From Gp6-AA40 sp035711805 (lineage in GTDB: Bacteria; Acidobacteriota; Vicinamibacteria; Vicinamibacterales; UBA2999): DNA of 64,000 nucleotides. Shown here piece after piece: positions 23,658 to 30,966 of this stretch (its first letter is position 1; the number at the start of each line of letters is the position of its first letter). Location of the stretch: NCBI GenBank assembly GCA_035711805.1, contig DASTBV010000192.1, forward strand, positions 1-64,000. Reading direction: 5' to 3'. Position numbers and translations under genes: made by a program. The notes beneath the pieces were generated by a model, which saw only the letters and a program-made list of their open reading frames with translations, made no database searches and was not told the DNA's origin.

Positions 23658-25829
23658 CTATTCGTACTTTCCCGCGTTCTTTCCGAGCAGGTATTTGTCC
23701 ATCCAGCCGACGATGTGCTGGAGACGCTCGACGCGATGCCAGGGTTTGCCGGAGCGCGAGAGCTCGTGCGTCTCGTCCGGAAACCGGATCATCACCGTCG
23801 GCCGCTTCAGGTATTTGAGCGCCCGGAACAGCTGCTCGCCGCCGGCTGACGGCGGCGTGCGCCAGTCCTCGTCGCCGAGGATGAACATGATCGGCGTCTG
23901 GATGTTGCGGACGTAGGTGATCGGCGAGCGGGCGGCATACTCCTGTGGATCCTCGAAGGGTGCCTTGACGAACCACGACACGTTCGGCGTCCAGAAGTCG
24001 GAGGTGTACCAGAAGCCGGTCCAGTCCGAGATGTCCCGCTGCGACACGGCGGCCTTGAAGCGGTTCGTCTGCGTGACGACCCAGTTCGTCAGCAGGCCGC
24101 CCCCGCTGCCGCCCGTCACGCCCATGCGCGCCTCGTCGATATATCCACGCTTCAACAGCGCATCGACGCCGGCCATCAGATCCTTGTAGTCGTCGCCTGG
24201 ATACTTGAACTGGATGATGTTGCCGAAGTCCTGACCATAGTTCGAGCTGCCGCGCGGGTTGGTGAACAGCACGACATAACCCTGCGCGGCCATCCACTGG
24301 AACTCGTGCGTGAAGGTGTTGCCGTACGCGGCGTGCGGTCCGCCGTGAATCTGCAGGACGAGCGGGTACTTCCGCGACGCCTCGAAGCCGGGCGGTTTCA
24401 TGATCCAGCCCTGCATCGTGCGGCCGTCGAAGCTCGGGTAGGTGATCTCCTCCGGCTCGCTCAGTTGCAGCTGTCCGAAGAGCCGATCGTTGAACGACGT
24501 CAGCCGCCGTGTCGCACGGCTCCCCGCGTTCAGCAGATGCAGGTCGCCGACCACGGTCTGCGTCGAGAGCACGAGGGCGACGTTCTCGCCGCGCGCATCC
24601 GCGGTGTACGCCATCACTTCCTGATTCCCGGTGGTGACTGCGTCCACTTTGCCCGTCGCGACGTCCACGCGCTTCATGTTCGCCGCGCCCTGCTCACCCG
24701 CCTTGATGAGGATGCTCGAGCCGTCGCGGCTCCAAACCGGCGCAGACGGAGAGCCGCCGCGGGGAGGACGCTGATCGCCCGCCAGGCCGCCATCGGCGTC
24801 GAAGTCATATGCGGCGGTCAGATTACTCGCCGTACCTGGCGTGTCCGCCTTCAGGCGGACCTCGGATGCGAGGGCGGCAACGAACAGATCGGGCTGGCTG
24901 TAGGACCGGGGCGGCGTACCCGTCAACGCACCGATGAACGCCACGCGCGATCCGTCGGCGGAGAGCGCGTAATCGCCGATCGGCCCATCGATGCTGACGC
25001 GGCGGACCACCTCGCCGCCGGTCGCCGGGACCGAATACAGGTCCGCGTCCTCCGGCCGGTACGACAGCTCCTTGTCGCGATTGGAGACGAAGTACAACTG
25101 CTTCCCGTCCGGCGACCACTGAACATTGGCCTCGGTGAAGGTTCCGGAGGTAATCGGCCGCGGCGTGGCCGCCGGCCCGGCCGGATCGGAAATAGCGACC
25201 GTCCAGATGTGCGGCGGCCGTTGCGGGTCGATGTATCCCCAGTCGCCGACGGCGTTGGCGCGGTAGACCGGGTCGGTGATCACGCGCACATCGCTCTCAC
25301 GCGGCCGGTCCTGTTTCTGTGCAAGGTCTTCTGCACGCGCGGTCGATGTAAACGCAATCGTGCGTCCGTCAGGTGACCACACCGGGTTGCCCGCACCGCG
25401 TGGAATGTCGGTGATCTGGCGCGGCTCGCCGCCGTCAAGGGCGAGCACGAAGAGCTGGGGCGGCTGCGGACGGCCGTCGCGCTGTACGGACCGGACGAAC
25501 GCGAGCTGGCGGCCGTCGGGCGACCAGCGGGGGGCACTGTCCGCCGTGCCACGCGTCAGCTGTCGCGCGCTGTCGCGGCCATCCGCGGCAACGACCCAGA
25601 TGTCGGTGTCGTACGCGTCCGTCTTCTCGTTCGCCGTCACACGCACGAAGGCGACCTGCGAGCCGTCCGCGGAAATCTGCGGGTCGGCAACCCAGACGAA
25701 TGCGAACAGGTCGCGCTCGGTCATCGAGCGCTTTTGCTGAGCCGCAGCCGGCAGGACGAGACAACAAACGGCAATCGCGGCAAGACGTGCGCGTGCCGAC
25801 GCCCGTTTCAGTTGATTAACGCCTGTCAT
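23658..25829 (-). CDS. S9 family serine peptidase (acylaminoacyl/dipeptidyl peptidase-like), secreted
   Basis: A 723-residue protein from the ATG at 25829 with a signal peptide (RLAAIAVCCLVLPAAAQ). Residues 45-430 form a beta-propeller with WSPDGRQLAF-type blades; residues 460-720 form the alpha/beta hydrolase with nucleophile Ser575 in VTGGSGGGLL, Asp in GDEDWRTPP and His in DETHEL. It releases short peptides from the N-terminus of oligopeptides outside the cytoplasm. The short palindrome at 24843 lies in frame and contributes VRLKAD (residues 324-329) in a propeller loop. Its start codon is only 30 bases from that of the divergent kinase gene. Confidence 0.92.
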   Translation of the reverse strand: MTGVNQLKRASARARLAAIAVCCLVLPAAAQQKRSMTERDLFAFVWVADPQISADGSQVAFVRVTANEKTDAYDTDIWVVAADGRDSARQLTRGTADSAPRWSPDGRQLAFVRSVQRDGRPQPPQLFVLALDGGEPRQITDIPRGAGNPVWSPDGRTIAFTSTARAEDLAQKQDRPRESDVRVITDPVYRANAVGDWGYIDPQRPPHIWTVAISDPAGPAATPRPITSGTFTEANVQWSPDGKQLYFVSNRDKELSYRPEDADLYSVPATGGEVVRRVSIDGPIGDYALSADGSRVAFIGALTGTPPRSYSQPDLFVAALASEVRLKADTPGTASNLTAAYDFDADGGLAGDQRPPRGGSPSAPVWSRDGSSILIKAGEQGAANMKRVDVATGKVDAVTTGNQEVMAYTADARGENVALVLSTQTVVGDLHLLNAGSRATRRLTSFNDRLFGQLQLSEPEEITYPSFDGRTMQGWIMKPPGFEASRKYPLVLQIHGGPHAAYGNTFTHEFQWMAAQGYVVLFTNPRGSSNYGQDFGNIIQFKYPGDDYKDLMAGVDALLKRGYIDEARMGVTGGSGGGLLTNWVVTQTNRFKAAVSQRDISDWTGFWYTSDFWTPNVSWFVKAPFEDPQEYAARSPITYVRNIQTPIMFILGDEDWRTPPSAGGEQLFRALKYLKRPTVMIRFPDETHELSRSGKPWHRVERLQHIVGWMDKYLLGKNAGKYE
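24843..24860 (-). repeat. Short palindrome inside the S9 peptidase gene
   Basis: GTCCGCCTGAAGGCGGAC on the minus strand, in frame with the peptidase, read as VRLKAD and followed by T. Member of the eight-copy short palindrome family. Confidence 0.85.
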
Positions 25830-25859
25830 CGATTCCTCGTACAATTTCGGACCCGCACG

Positions 25860-27686
25860 ATGGCTGCAGAGAACCCGGTGCGCGTCGGCGATCTGCTCGA
25901 CGCCAAGTATCGAATCGAGTCGCTCGTCGGACAGGGCGGGATGGGTGCAGTCTATCGCGCGACGCACCTCCACACCACGCGGACCGTTGCCATCAAGGTG
26001 ATCCGGCCACACCTGACCAGCCGGCCGGAGTTCGTCGAGCGTTTCCGGCGCGAAGCGGAGGCCGCCGGGCGGCTGCGCCACCCAAACGTCGTTGACGTCA
26101 CGGACTTCGGCTTTGCCGTGATAGACGACGGGCAGGTGGCGTACCTGGTGATGGAGTATCTGGATGGCTGCACGCTGTCGGACATCCTGGCCGAAGAGCC
26201 TCGTTTGCCGGTCAGTTGGACCGTCGACATCCTGGATCAGGTGGCCTCCGCGCTGGACGAGGCGCACCGGCAGGGAATCGTGCACCGCGATCTGAAGCCC
26301 GAAAACATCTGGCTCGAACCGAATCGCCGGGGCGGGTATACCGTCAAAGTTCTGGATTTCGGCCTCGTCAAGCTCGGACACCTCGCCGATCCGTCTGCCG
26401 CACTCAGTGGGCCGCCGCCGGAAGCGGTGCACCCGGAGGAGGGCGAGACGGTTTTCGTGCCGGCCGCGCAGGCCGATGCGGCGACGATTGCAAGTGACGT
26501 CCTCACGCAATTCGGTTCCGTCACGGGAACGCCGACCTACATGTCCCCCGAACAATGCCGCGGCGACGAGGTCGACGGCCGGTCCGACATTTACAGCCTC
26601 GGGGTCATCGCGTACCGGTTGCTCGCCGGAGAGCCGCCGTTCACGGGTGACGCGGCGTGGGTGATGCGGCAGCATCTCACGGAGGCTCCCGCTCCCCTGC
26701 GGACGCGCGCACGTCACGTCCCCCGCGGTGTCGCCCGCGTCATCACGTCGGCGTTGGCGAAGGATCCGGCCGATCGACCGTCGCGGGCGGGTGGATTCGC
26801 ATCCGCACTCCGGGCTGCCGCTGAGGGAAGTGGGACGCTGCTGCGCCAGGCGCTGGCGCTGTACAGCGAGCGGTTCCCCGTGCTGCTGCGGCTGTCCCTT
26901 CTCGCGTATGTGCCGCTGATGATCGTTCTCGCTGGCCTCGCGATAATCGACGCGCAGGGCGGCGTCTCGGGGGCGACCGGTGCAGGCATCATCGCCGCGA
27001 TGATCGCGCTGAACGTCGGCACCTACCTGACGATCCCGGCGATCGTCGCGCCGATCGTGTTCCAGGCGTTCGTCGCGCCGCTGCGCCCCGCATCACTTCG
27101 CGATGCCTGGGCTGCCGTTCGACGCCGCTGGAAGCCGCTCGCATTGGCGACGGCAATGGTTGTGGCCATCACCGCGGCGTGGTCGCTTCTGCTGATTGTT
27201 CCGGGCGTGATTGCCGCCGTCGCGTACGTGTTGTACGCGCCGGTCGTGGTCATGGAAGACTGCGGCGCGCGCGAGGCTCTCCGCCGCGCGCGGCGTCTGG
27301 CCGGGCGGGCGTGGAGCACCGTGGTCATCATTACGGCTTTGCATTTTGCCTTGCCGCTGGTGGTGTGGTTGTCCGCGGTTGACATGAACTTCGTGTTCAG
27401 GCTGGATGAGAACTGGCAGCCGCGGGAGCTGGGTTTCGCGATCGACGGCTCGTGGTCTTCGGCGATGTATCAGCTGCTCGATGTGTTTGTCGCGCCGCTC
27501 ACGGCCACGATGACGGTTCTCTTGTATCTGAAATCACGACAGGCGGGCGGCGAGCTGCTGCAGGTGCCGCAGTCCGCTCCGGCAAGTCGTCATCTGAGTC
27601 GCTGGCAGCGGGCGATGCAGTCGCGCTCGCGTCCCTCGTCTGGAGCGCTCGTGGAACCGCCCACGCCGAGTCCGGCCGGCCGGTAG
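25860..27686 (+). CDS. Ser/Thr protein kinase with multi-pass membrane domain
   Basis: A 608-residue protein from the ATG at 25860. Residues 15-330 form a Hanks-type kinase: glycine loop GQGGMGAVY (24-32), VAIK lysine 46, HRDLKPEN (142-149), DFG (166-168) and an APE-like SPEQC. An acidic insert precedes the activation loop end. Residues 345-570 carry about six hydrophobic segments resembling the membrane domain found in glycerophosphodiester phosphodiesterase-like proteins (RRARRLAGRAWSTVVIITAL). The tail is Ser/Pro-rich. It likely phosphorylates cytoplasmic targets in response to a membrane cue. TACAAT lies 14 bases before the start, so the transcript may be nearly leaderless. Confidence 0.9.
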   Translation: MAAENPVRVGDLLDAKYRIESLVGQGGMGAVYRATHLHTTRTVAIKVIRPHLTSRPEFVERFRREAEAAGRLRHPNVVDVTDFGFAVIDDGQVAYLVMEYLDGCTLSDILAEEPRLPVSWTVDILDQVASALDEAHRQGIVHRDLKPENIWLEPNRRGGYTVKVLDFGLVKLGHLADPSAALSGPPPEAVHPEEGETVFVPAAQADAATIASDVLTQFGSVTGTPTYMSPEQCRGDEVDGRSDIYSLGVIAYRLLAGEPPFTGDAAWVMRQHLTEAPAPLRTRARHVPRGVARVITSALAKDPADRPSRAGGFASALRAAAEGSGTLLRQALALYSERFPVLLRLSLLAYVPLMIVLAGLAIIDAQGGVSGATGAGIIAAMIALNVGTYLTIPAIVAPIVFQAFVAPLRPASLRDAWAAVRRRWKPLALATAMVVAITAAWSLLLIVPGVIAAVAYVLYAPVVVMEDCGAREALRRARRLAGRAWSTVVIITALHFALPLVVWLSAVDMNFVFRLDENWQPRELGFAIDGSWSSAMYQLLDVFVAPLTATMTVLLYLKSRQAGGELLQVPQSAPASRHLSRWQRAMQSRSRPSSGALVEPPTPSPAGR

Positions 27687-27746
27687 TCGAGACGTCGCTG
27701 AATGGCCGGGCGCCCTGCTATCATCCAGCCGTAACGCGAAGTGTTT

Positions 27747-27801
27747 CGTGGCGCGGACCTTGTTAGGTCCGCGAAGCGCGCCTGACAAGGCGCGCTCCAC
27801 G
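27747..27801. repeat. Cloverleaf-like palindromic element, copy 3
   Basis: A 55-bp copy in the intergenic space before the metallo-beta-lactamase gene. Outer stem CGTGG/CCACG (27747-27751 and 27797-27801), hairpin 1 GCGGACCT-TGTT-AGGTCCGC (27753-27772) and hairpin 2 AGCGCGCCT-GACA-AGGCGCGCT (27775-27796). Both stems differ in sequence from copy 1 yet remain perfectly paired. Confidence 0.85.
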
Positions 27802-27822
27802 ATCGATACACCGGGAGGGTTG

Positions 27823-28827
27823 ATGAAGCGTTCGGCAGTTCTGACGGCGATCGTGGTGGTGGGTCTGTCCGTGGCCGGTGTGGCCGCGCAGCGCGGTGGC
27901 GGCGGCGGCCGCGGCGGCGGAAACCCCATTCCGCCGACCGGCACGATCGAGAAGATCAAGGACAACCTGTACAAGATTCCCGGCGCCGGCAGCAACACGA
28001 CGGTGTTCATCGCCGCCGACGGCGTCGTCCTCGTCGACACGAAGCTGGCGAACAACGGCGACGCAATCATGAAGCAGGTGCGGACCGTCACCGACAAGCC
28101 GGTCACCACGCTGATCAACACGCACGTCCACCCGGATCACAACGGGAGCAACGACTACTTCAAGGCTGCGCGGCCCAACGTGCAGGTCGTGACGCACGAG
28201 AACACGAAAAAGTGGGTGACTGCCAACCCGAAAGCGAATCGGGCCTGGATGCCCGACACCACCTTCACCAACGTCGCGAGACTCGGAAGCGGACGCGACC
28301 GGATCGAGCTCTACTGGTTCGGCGCCGGGCATACCGACGGCGACGCGTTTGTCGTCTTTCCCGCGCTGCGAGCGATGTGCATCGGCGACCTCATGGCGTG
28401 GAACATGGCGCCGCTGATCGACCCGCAGACGAAGGGCAGCGTGATCGCGCTGCCCGACACGCTGGAGAAGGCCTTGAAAGGGATCAAGGACGTTGACCTG
28501 GTCATCGAGGGTCACGGCAACGTGAACACCTGGGCCGGATTCCGCGCCTACACGGAATTCAATCGCGAGCTGCTGACGGTCGCTCAGCGGTCGTTGAAGC
28601 GAGGCGAGACGCCGGAACAGGCGCTGGCCGAGCTCGAGAAGAACAAGAAGCTCGCGGTGTTCATGAAGGAAGAGCGCCTCCCGGGTCTCGAGTACGGCAA
28701 TACACCGAAGTGTCGCGCGCTCCTCAACATCAATGTCGCGTATCAGGAAATAAAAGGGGAGCCGGTGACGACGAACTTCGCTGTGCCGGGCCCCGGCCCC
28801 TGTGCGCCGCCGGCAAGTCAGAAGTGA
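27823..28827 (+). CDS. Secreted metallo-beta-lactamase-fold hydrolase
   Basis: A 334-residue protein from the ATG at 27823 after GGGAGGG. It has a signal peptide, a Gly/Arg-rich linker and an MBL fold with the zinc motif HVHPDH in NTHVHPDHNGSND, a second histidine in FGAGHTDGDAF, and GHGNVNTW as the last ligand region. It is an exported, probably binuclear zinc hydrolase of the type often called MBL fold metallo-hydrolase; its substrate is unknown. First gene of a six-gene plus-strand run. Its TGA stop lies in an AAGTGAAGTAAC simple repeat. Confidence 0.9.
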   Translation: MKRSAVLTAIVVVGLSVAGVAAQRGGGGGRGGGNPIPPTGTIEKIKDNLYKIPGAGSNTTVFIAADGVVLVDTKLANNGDAIMKQVRTVTDKPVTTLINTHVHPDHNGSNDYFKAARPNVQVVTHENTKKWVTANPKANRAWMPDTTFTNVARLGSGRDRIELYWFGAGHTDGDAFVVFPALRAMCIGDLMAWNMAPLIDPQTKGSVIALPDTLEKALKGIKDVDLVIEGHGNVNTWAGFRAYTEFNRELLTVAQRSLKRGETPEQALAELEKNKKLAVFMKEERLPGLEYGNTPKCRALLNINVAYQEIKGEPVTTNFAVPGPGPCAPPASQK

Positions 28828-28838
28828 AGTAACAAGTG
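28812..28838. repeat. AAGTGA/AAGTAAC simple repeat, junction copy
   Basis: A run of CAAGTCAGAAGTGAAGTAAC followed by AAGTGAG spans the stop of the MBL gene and ends just before the ribosome site of the next gene. The same word family forms the much longer repeat at 36323-36436. Confidence 0.7.
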
Positions 28839-28852
28839 AGAGGGACGGAGCC

Positions 28853-30964
28853 ATGAAGCTGCGCGTTCTCGTCGGCATTCTCTGCGCATCCACGCTGCTC
28901 GCGGCGAACGATGACGACCCGTACGTCTGGATGGAGGAGATCGAAGGCGCCAAGGCGCTGGAGTGGGCCAAGGCTGAAAACGCCCGCTCCCTGCCGCAGC
29001 TGCAGAACGACCCGCGCTTCAAAGGCATCTACGACGATGCCGTGAAGATTCTGACGGCGAGCGATCGCATTCCCGCGGTGTCGTTTGCCGGCGACGGTAC
29101 GCTGCGCGATTTCTGGCAGGACGCGCAGCACGTCCGCGGCATCTGGCGCACCACGACGGTCGAGAGCTACCGGTCGGGAACGCCGCAGTGGCGGACGATC
29201 CTCGATCTGGACGCGCTGGCGAAGAACGAAAAAGCCAACTGGGTCTGGCACGCGCCGAGCTGTCTCCCGCCCGCGGATCGCTACTGCCTCGTCGAGCTCT
29301 CCGACGGCGGCAAGGATGCCGCGACGGTGCGCGAGTTCGACACGCAGACCGGCATGTTCGACGAACGCGGTTTCCGCATTCCCGAGGCGAAGAGCAGCTA
29401 CAGCTGGGTGGACCGGGACACGCTGATCGTGTCGCACGAATGGGAACAGGGTCAGCTCACCGAGTCGGGATATCCGTACGTCGTCAAGGTCGTGAAGCGT
29501 GGCCAGCCGCTTGCCGCGGCGAAAGAAATCTTCCGCGGGGCTGTGAAAGACGTTGCGTCCGCGGCCACGGTGCTGCGCGAGCCGGATGGCCGCGTGGCCG
29601 GCGTGGTCATCGTCCAGTCGGTCGATTTCTTCAATTCGGCCTACCACCTGGTCACCCCAGGTCCGCCTGACGGCGGACACTTCGAAAGTGCCCGCGTGGC
29701 GAAGCTCGATCTGCCGACGAAGTCGACGATTCAAGGATATGTCTCCGGCCGGCTCGTCGTGAGCCTCGAGCAGGATTGGACGGCCGCGGGCTTCAAGGAG
29801 GGCGACCTCATCGACTTCGACCTCGCCGCGGTGAAGGCGTCGCCGGCGAAGCTGCGCGGATCGCTCGTGCTCCGCCCCACCTCCAGCCAGTCGATCGAGC
29901 AGGTGGCCACGACACGGGATCGTCTGGTCGTCGCGCTGTACGAGAACGTGAAGGGGCAGGTCCTGAGCTTCGCGCGAACGGCAGGGAAGTGGACGTCCAC
30001 GAGACTGGCGCTGCCGCGCGATTCATCGATCGGCATTTCCTCGGCCGCCGACAGCGACAACCGGCTCGTATTGAGCGTCACCAGCTATCTGACGCCGACC
30101 AGTCAATGGATCGGCGACGCGGGCGGTGGCGCGCCGCAGCAGGTGCGCAGCCTGCCGGCACGCTTCGACGCCTCGCCGCATCTCGTCGAGCAGTTCTGGG
30201 CGCTTTCGAAGGACGGCACCCGAATCCCGTACTTCGTGGTGCGGCGGAAGGATCTGAAGCCGGATGGAAACGCGCCAACGCTGCTCTACGCGTACGGCGG
30301 TTTCCAGGTAAGCCAGACGCCCTCCTACTCGGGGACGGTCGGCAAGCTCTGGCTGGAGAAGGGCGGCGTGTACGTGGTGGCGAACATCCGCGGCGGCGGC
30401 GAGTTCGGACCGCGGTGGCACAACGCGGGGCTGAAGCTCAATCGCATGCGGGTCTACGACGACTTTTTTGCCGTCTCCGAGGACGTGATTCGCCGGAAGA
30501 TCACCAGTCCGCGGCGGCTCGGCATCATGGGCGGCTCGAACGGCGGCCTGCTCATGGGCGTCGCGTTGACGAAGCGGCCGGAGCTGTACAACGCCATCGT
30601 CATTCAGGTGCCGCTGTTCGACATGATCGGATACGACCATATCGGCGCGGGCGCGTCATGGATCGGTGAATACGGGGATCCGAAGATTCCGGCGGAACGC
30701 GCCATGCTGATGTCGTACTCGCCGTATCAGAACCTGAAGCCCGGCCAGAAGTACCCGAAGGTCCTGATCGAGACCTCAACCAAGGACGACCGGGTCCATC
30801 CCGCCCACGCGCGGAAGGCGGGCGCACGCCTGAAGGAATACGGGTACGACTTCCTGTATTACGAGAACATCGACGGCGGGCACGCGGCAGCCGCCAATCT
30901 GAACGAGCGTGCGATGCGTTCCGCGCTCGAGTTCACCTACCTTCAGCAGCGGCTGATGGACTGA
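28853..30964 (+). CDS. Prolyl oligopeptidase (S9A)
   Basis: A 703-residue protein from the ATG at 28853 after AGGGACGGAG. It has a signal peptide (VLVGILCASTLLAA), the S9A front (DDPYVWMEEIEGAKALEWAK), a seven-bladed propeller and an alpha/beta hydrolase domain with nucleophile Ser562 in GGSNGGLL, preceded by GGGEFGPRWH. His is likely in the closing IDGGHAAA. Such enzymes cut after proline in short peptides. The palindrome at 29661 adds PGPPDGGHF (residues about 269-277) in a propeller loop. Two bases separate its stop from the DUF1592 start. Confidence 0.92.
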   Translation: MKLRVLVGILCASTLLAANDDDPYVWMEEIEGAKALEWAKAENARSLPQLQNDPRFKGIYDDAVKILTASDRIPAVSFAGDGTLRDFWQDAQHVRGIWRTTTVESYRSGTPQWRTILDLDALAKNEKANWVWHAPSCLPPADRYCLVELSDGGKDAATVREFDTQTGMFDERGFRIPEAKSSYSWVDRDTLIVSHEWEQGQLTESGYPYVVKVVKRGQPLAAAKEIFRGAVKDVASAATVLREPDGRVAGVVIVQSVDFFNSAYHLVTPGPPDGGHFESARVAKLDLPTKSTIQGYVSGRLVVSLEQDWTAAGFKEGDLIDFDLAAVKASPAKLRGSLVLRPTSSQSIEQVATTRDRLVVALYENVKGQVLSFARTAGKWTSTRLALPRDSSIGISSAADSDNRLVLSVTSYLTPTSQWIGDAGGGAPQQVRSLPARFDASPHLVEQFWALSKDGTRIPYFVVRRKDLKPDGNAPTLLYAYGGFQVSQTPSYSGTVGKLWLEKGGVYVVANIRGGGEFGPRWHNAGLKLNRMRVYDDFFAVSEDVIRRKITSPRRLGIMGGSNGGLLMGVALTKRPELYNAIVIQVPLFDMIGYDHIGAGASWIGEYGDPKIPAERAMLMSYSPYQNLKPGQKYPKVLIETSTKDDRVHPAHARKAGARLKEYGYDFLYYENIDGGHAAAANLNERAMRSALEFTYLQQRLMD
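29661..29684 (+). repeat. Short palindrome inside the prolyl oligopeptidase gene
   Basis: GTCCGCCTGACGGCGGAC followed by ACTTCG, in frame and read as GPPDGGHF, that is, in a different reading frame from the copies at 24843 and 34931. Confidence 0.85.
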
Positions 30965-30966
30965 AC

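Noticed and set aside
25829..26717. N-terminal extension of the S9 peptidase frame over the kinase gene
   Set aside because: The extension is antisense to the kinase catalytic domain, and the signal peptide starts at 25829.
27694..27746. Rho-independent terminator after the kinase gene
   Set aside because: No hairpin with a T run; the nearby hairpins belong to palindromic element copy 3.
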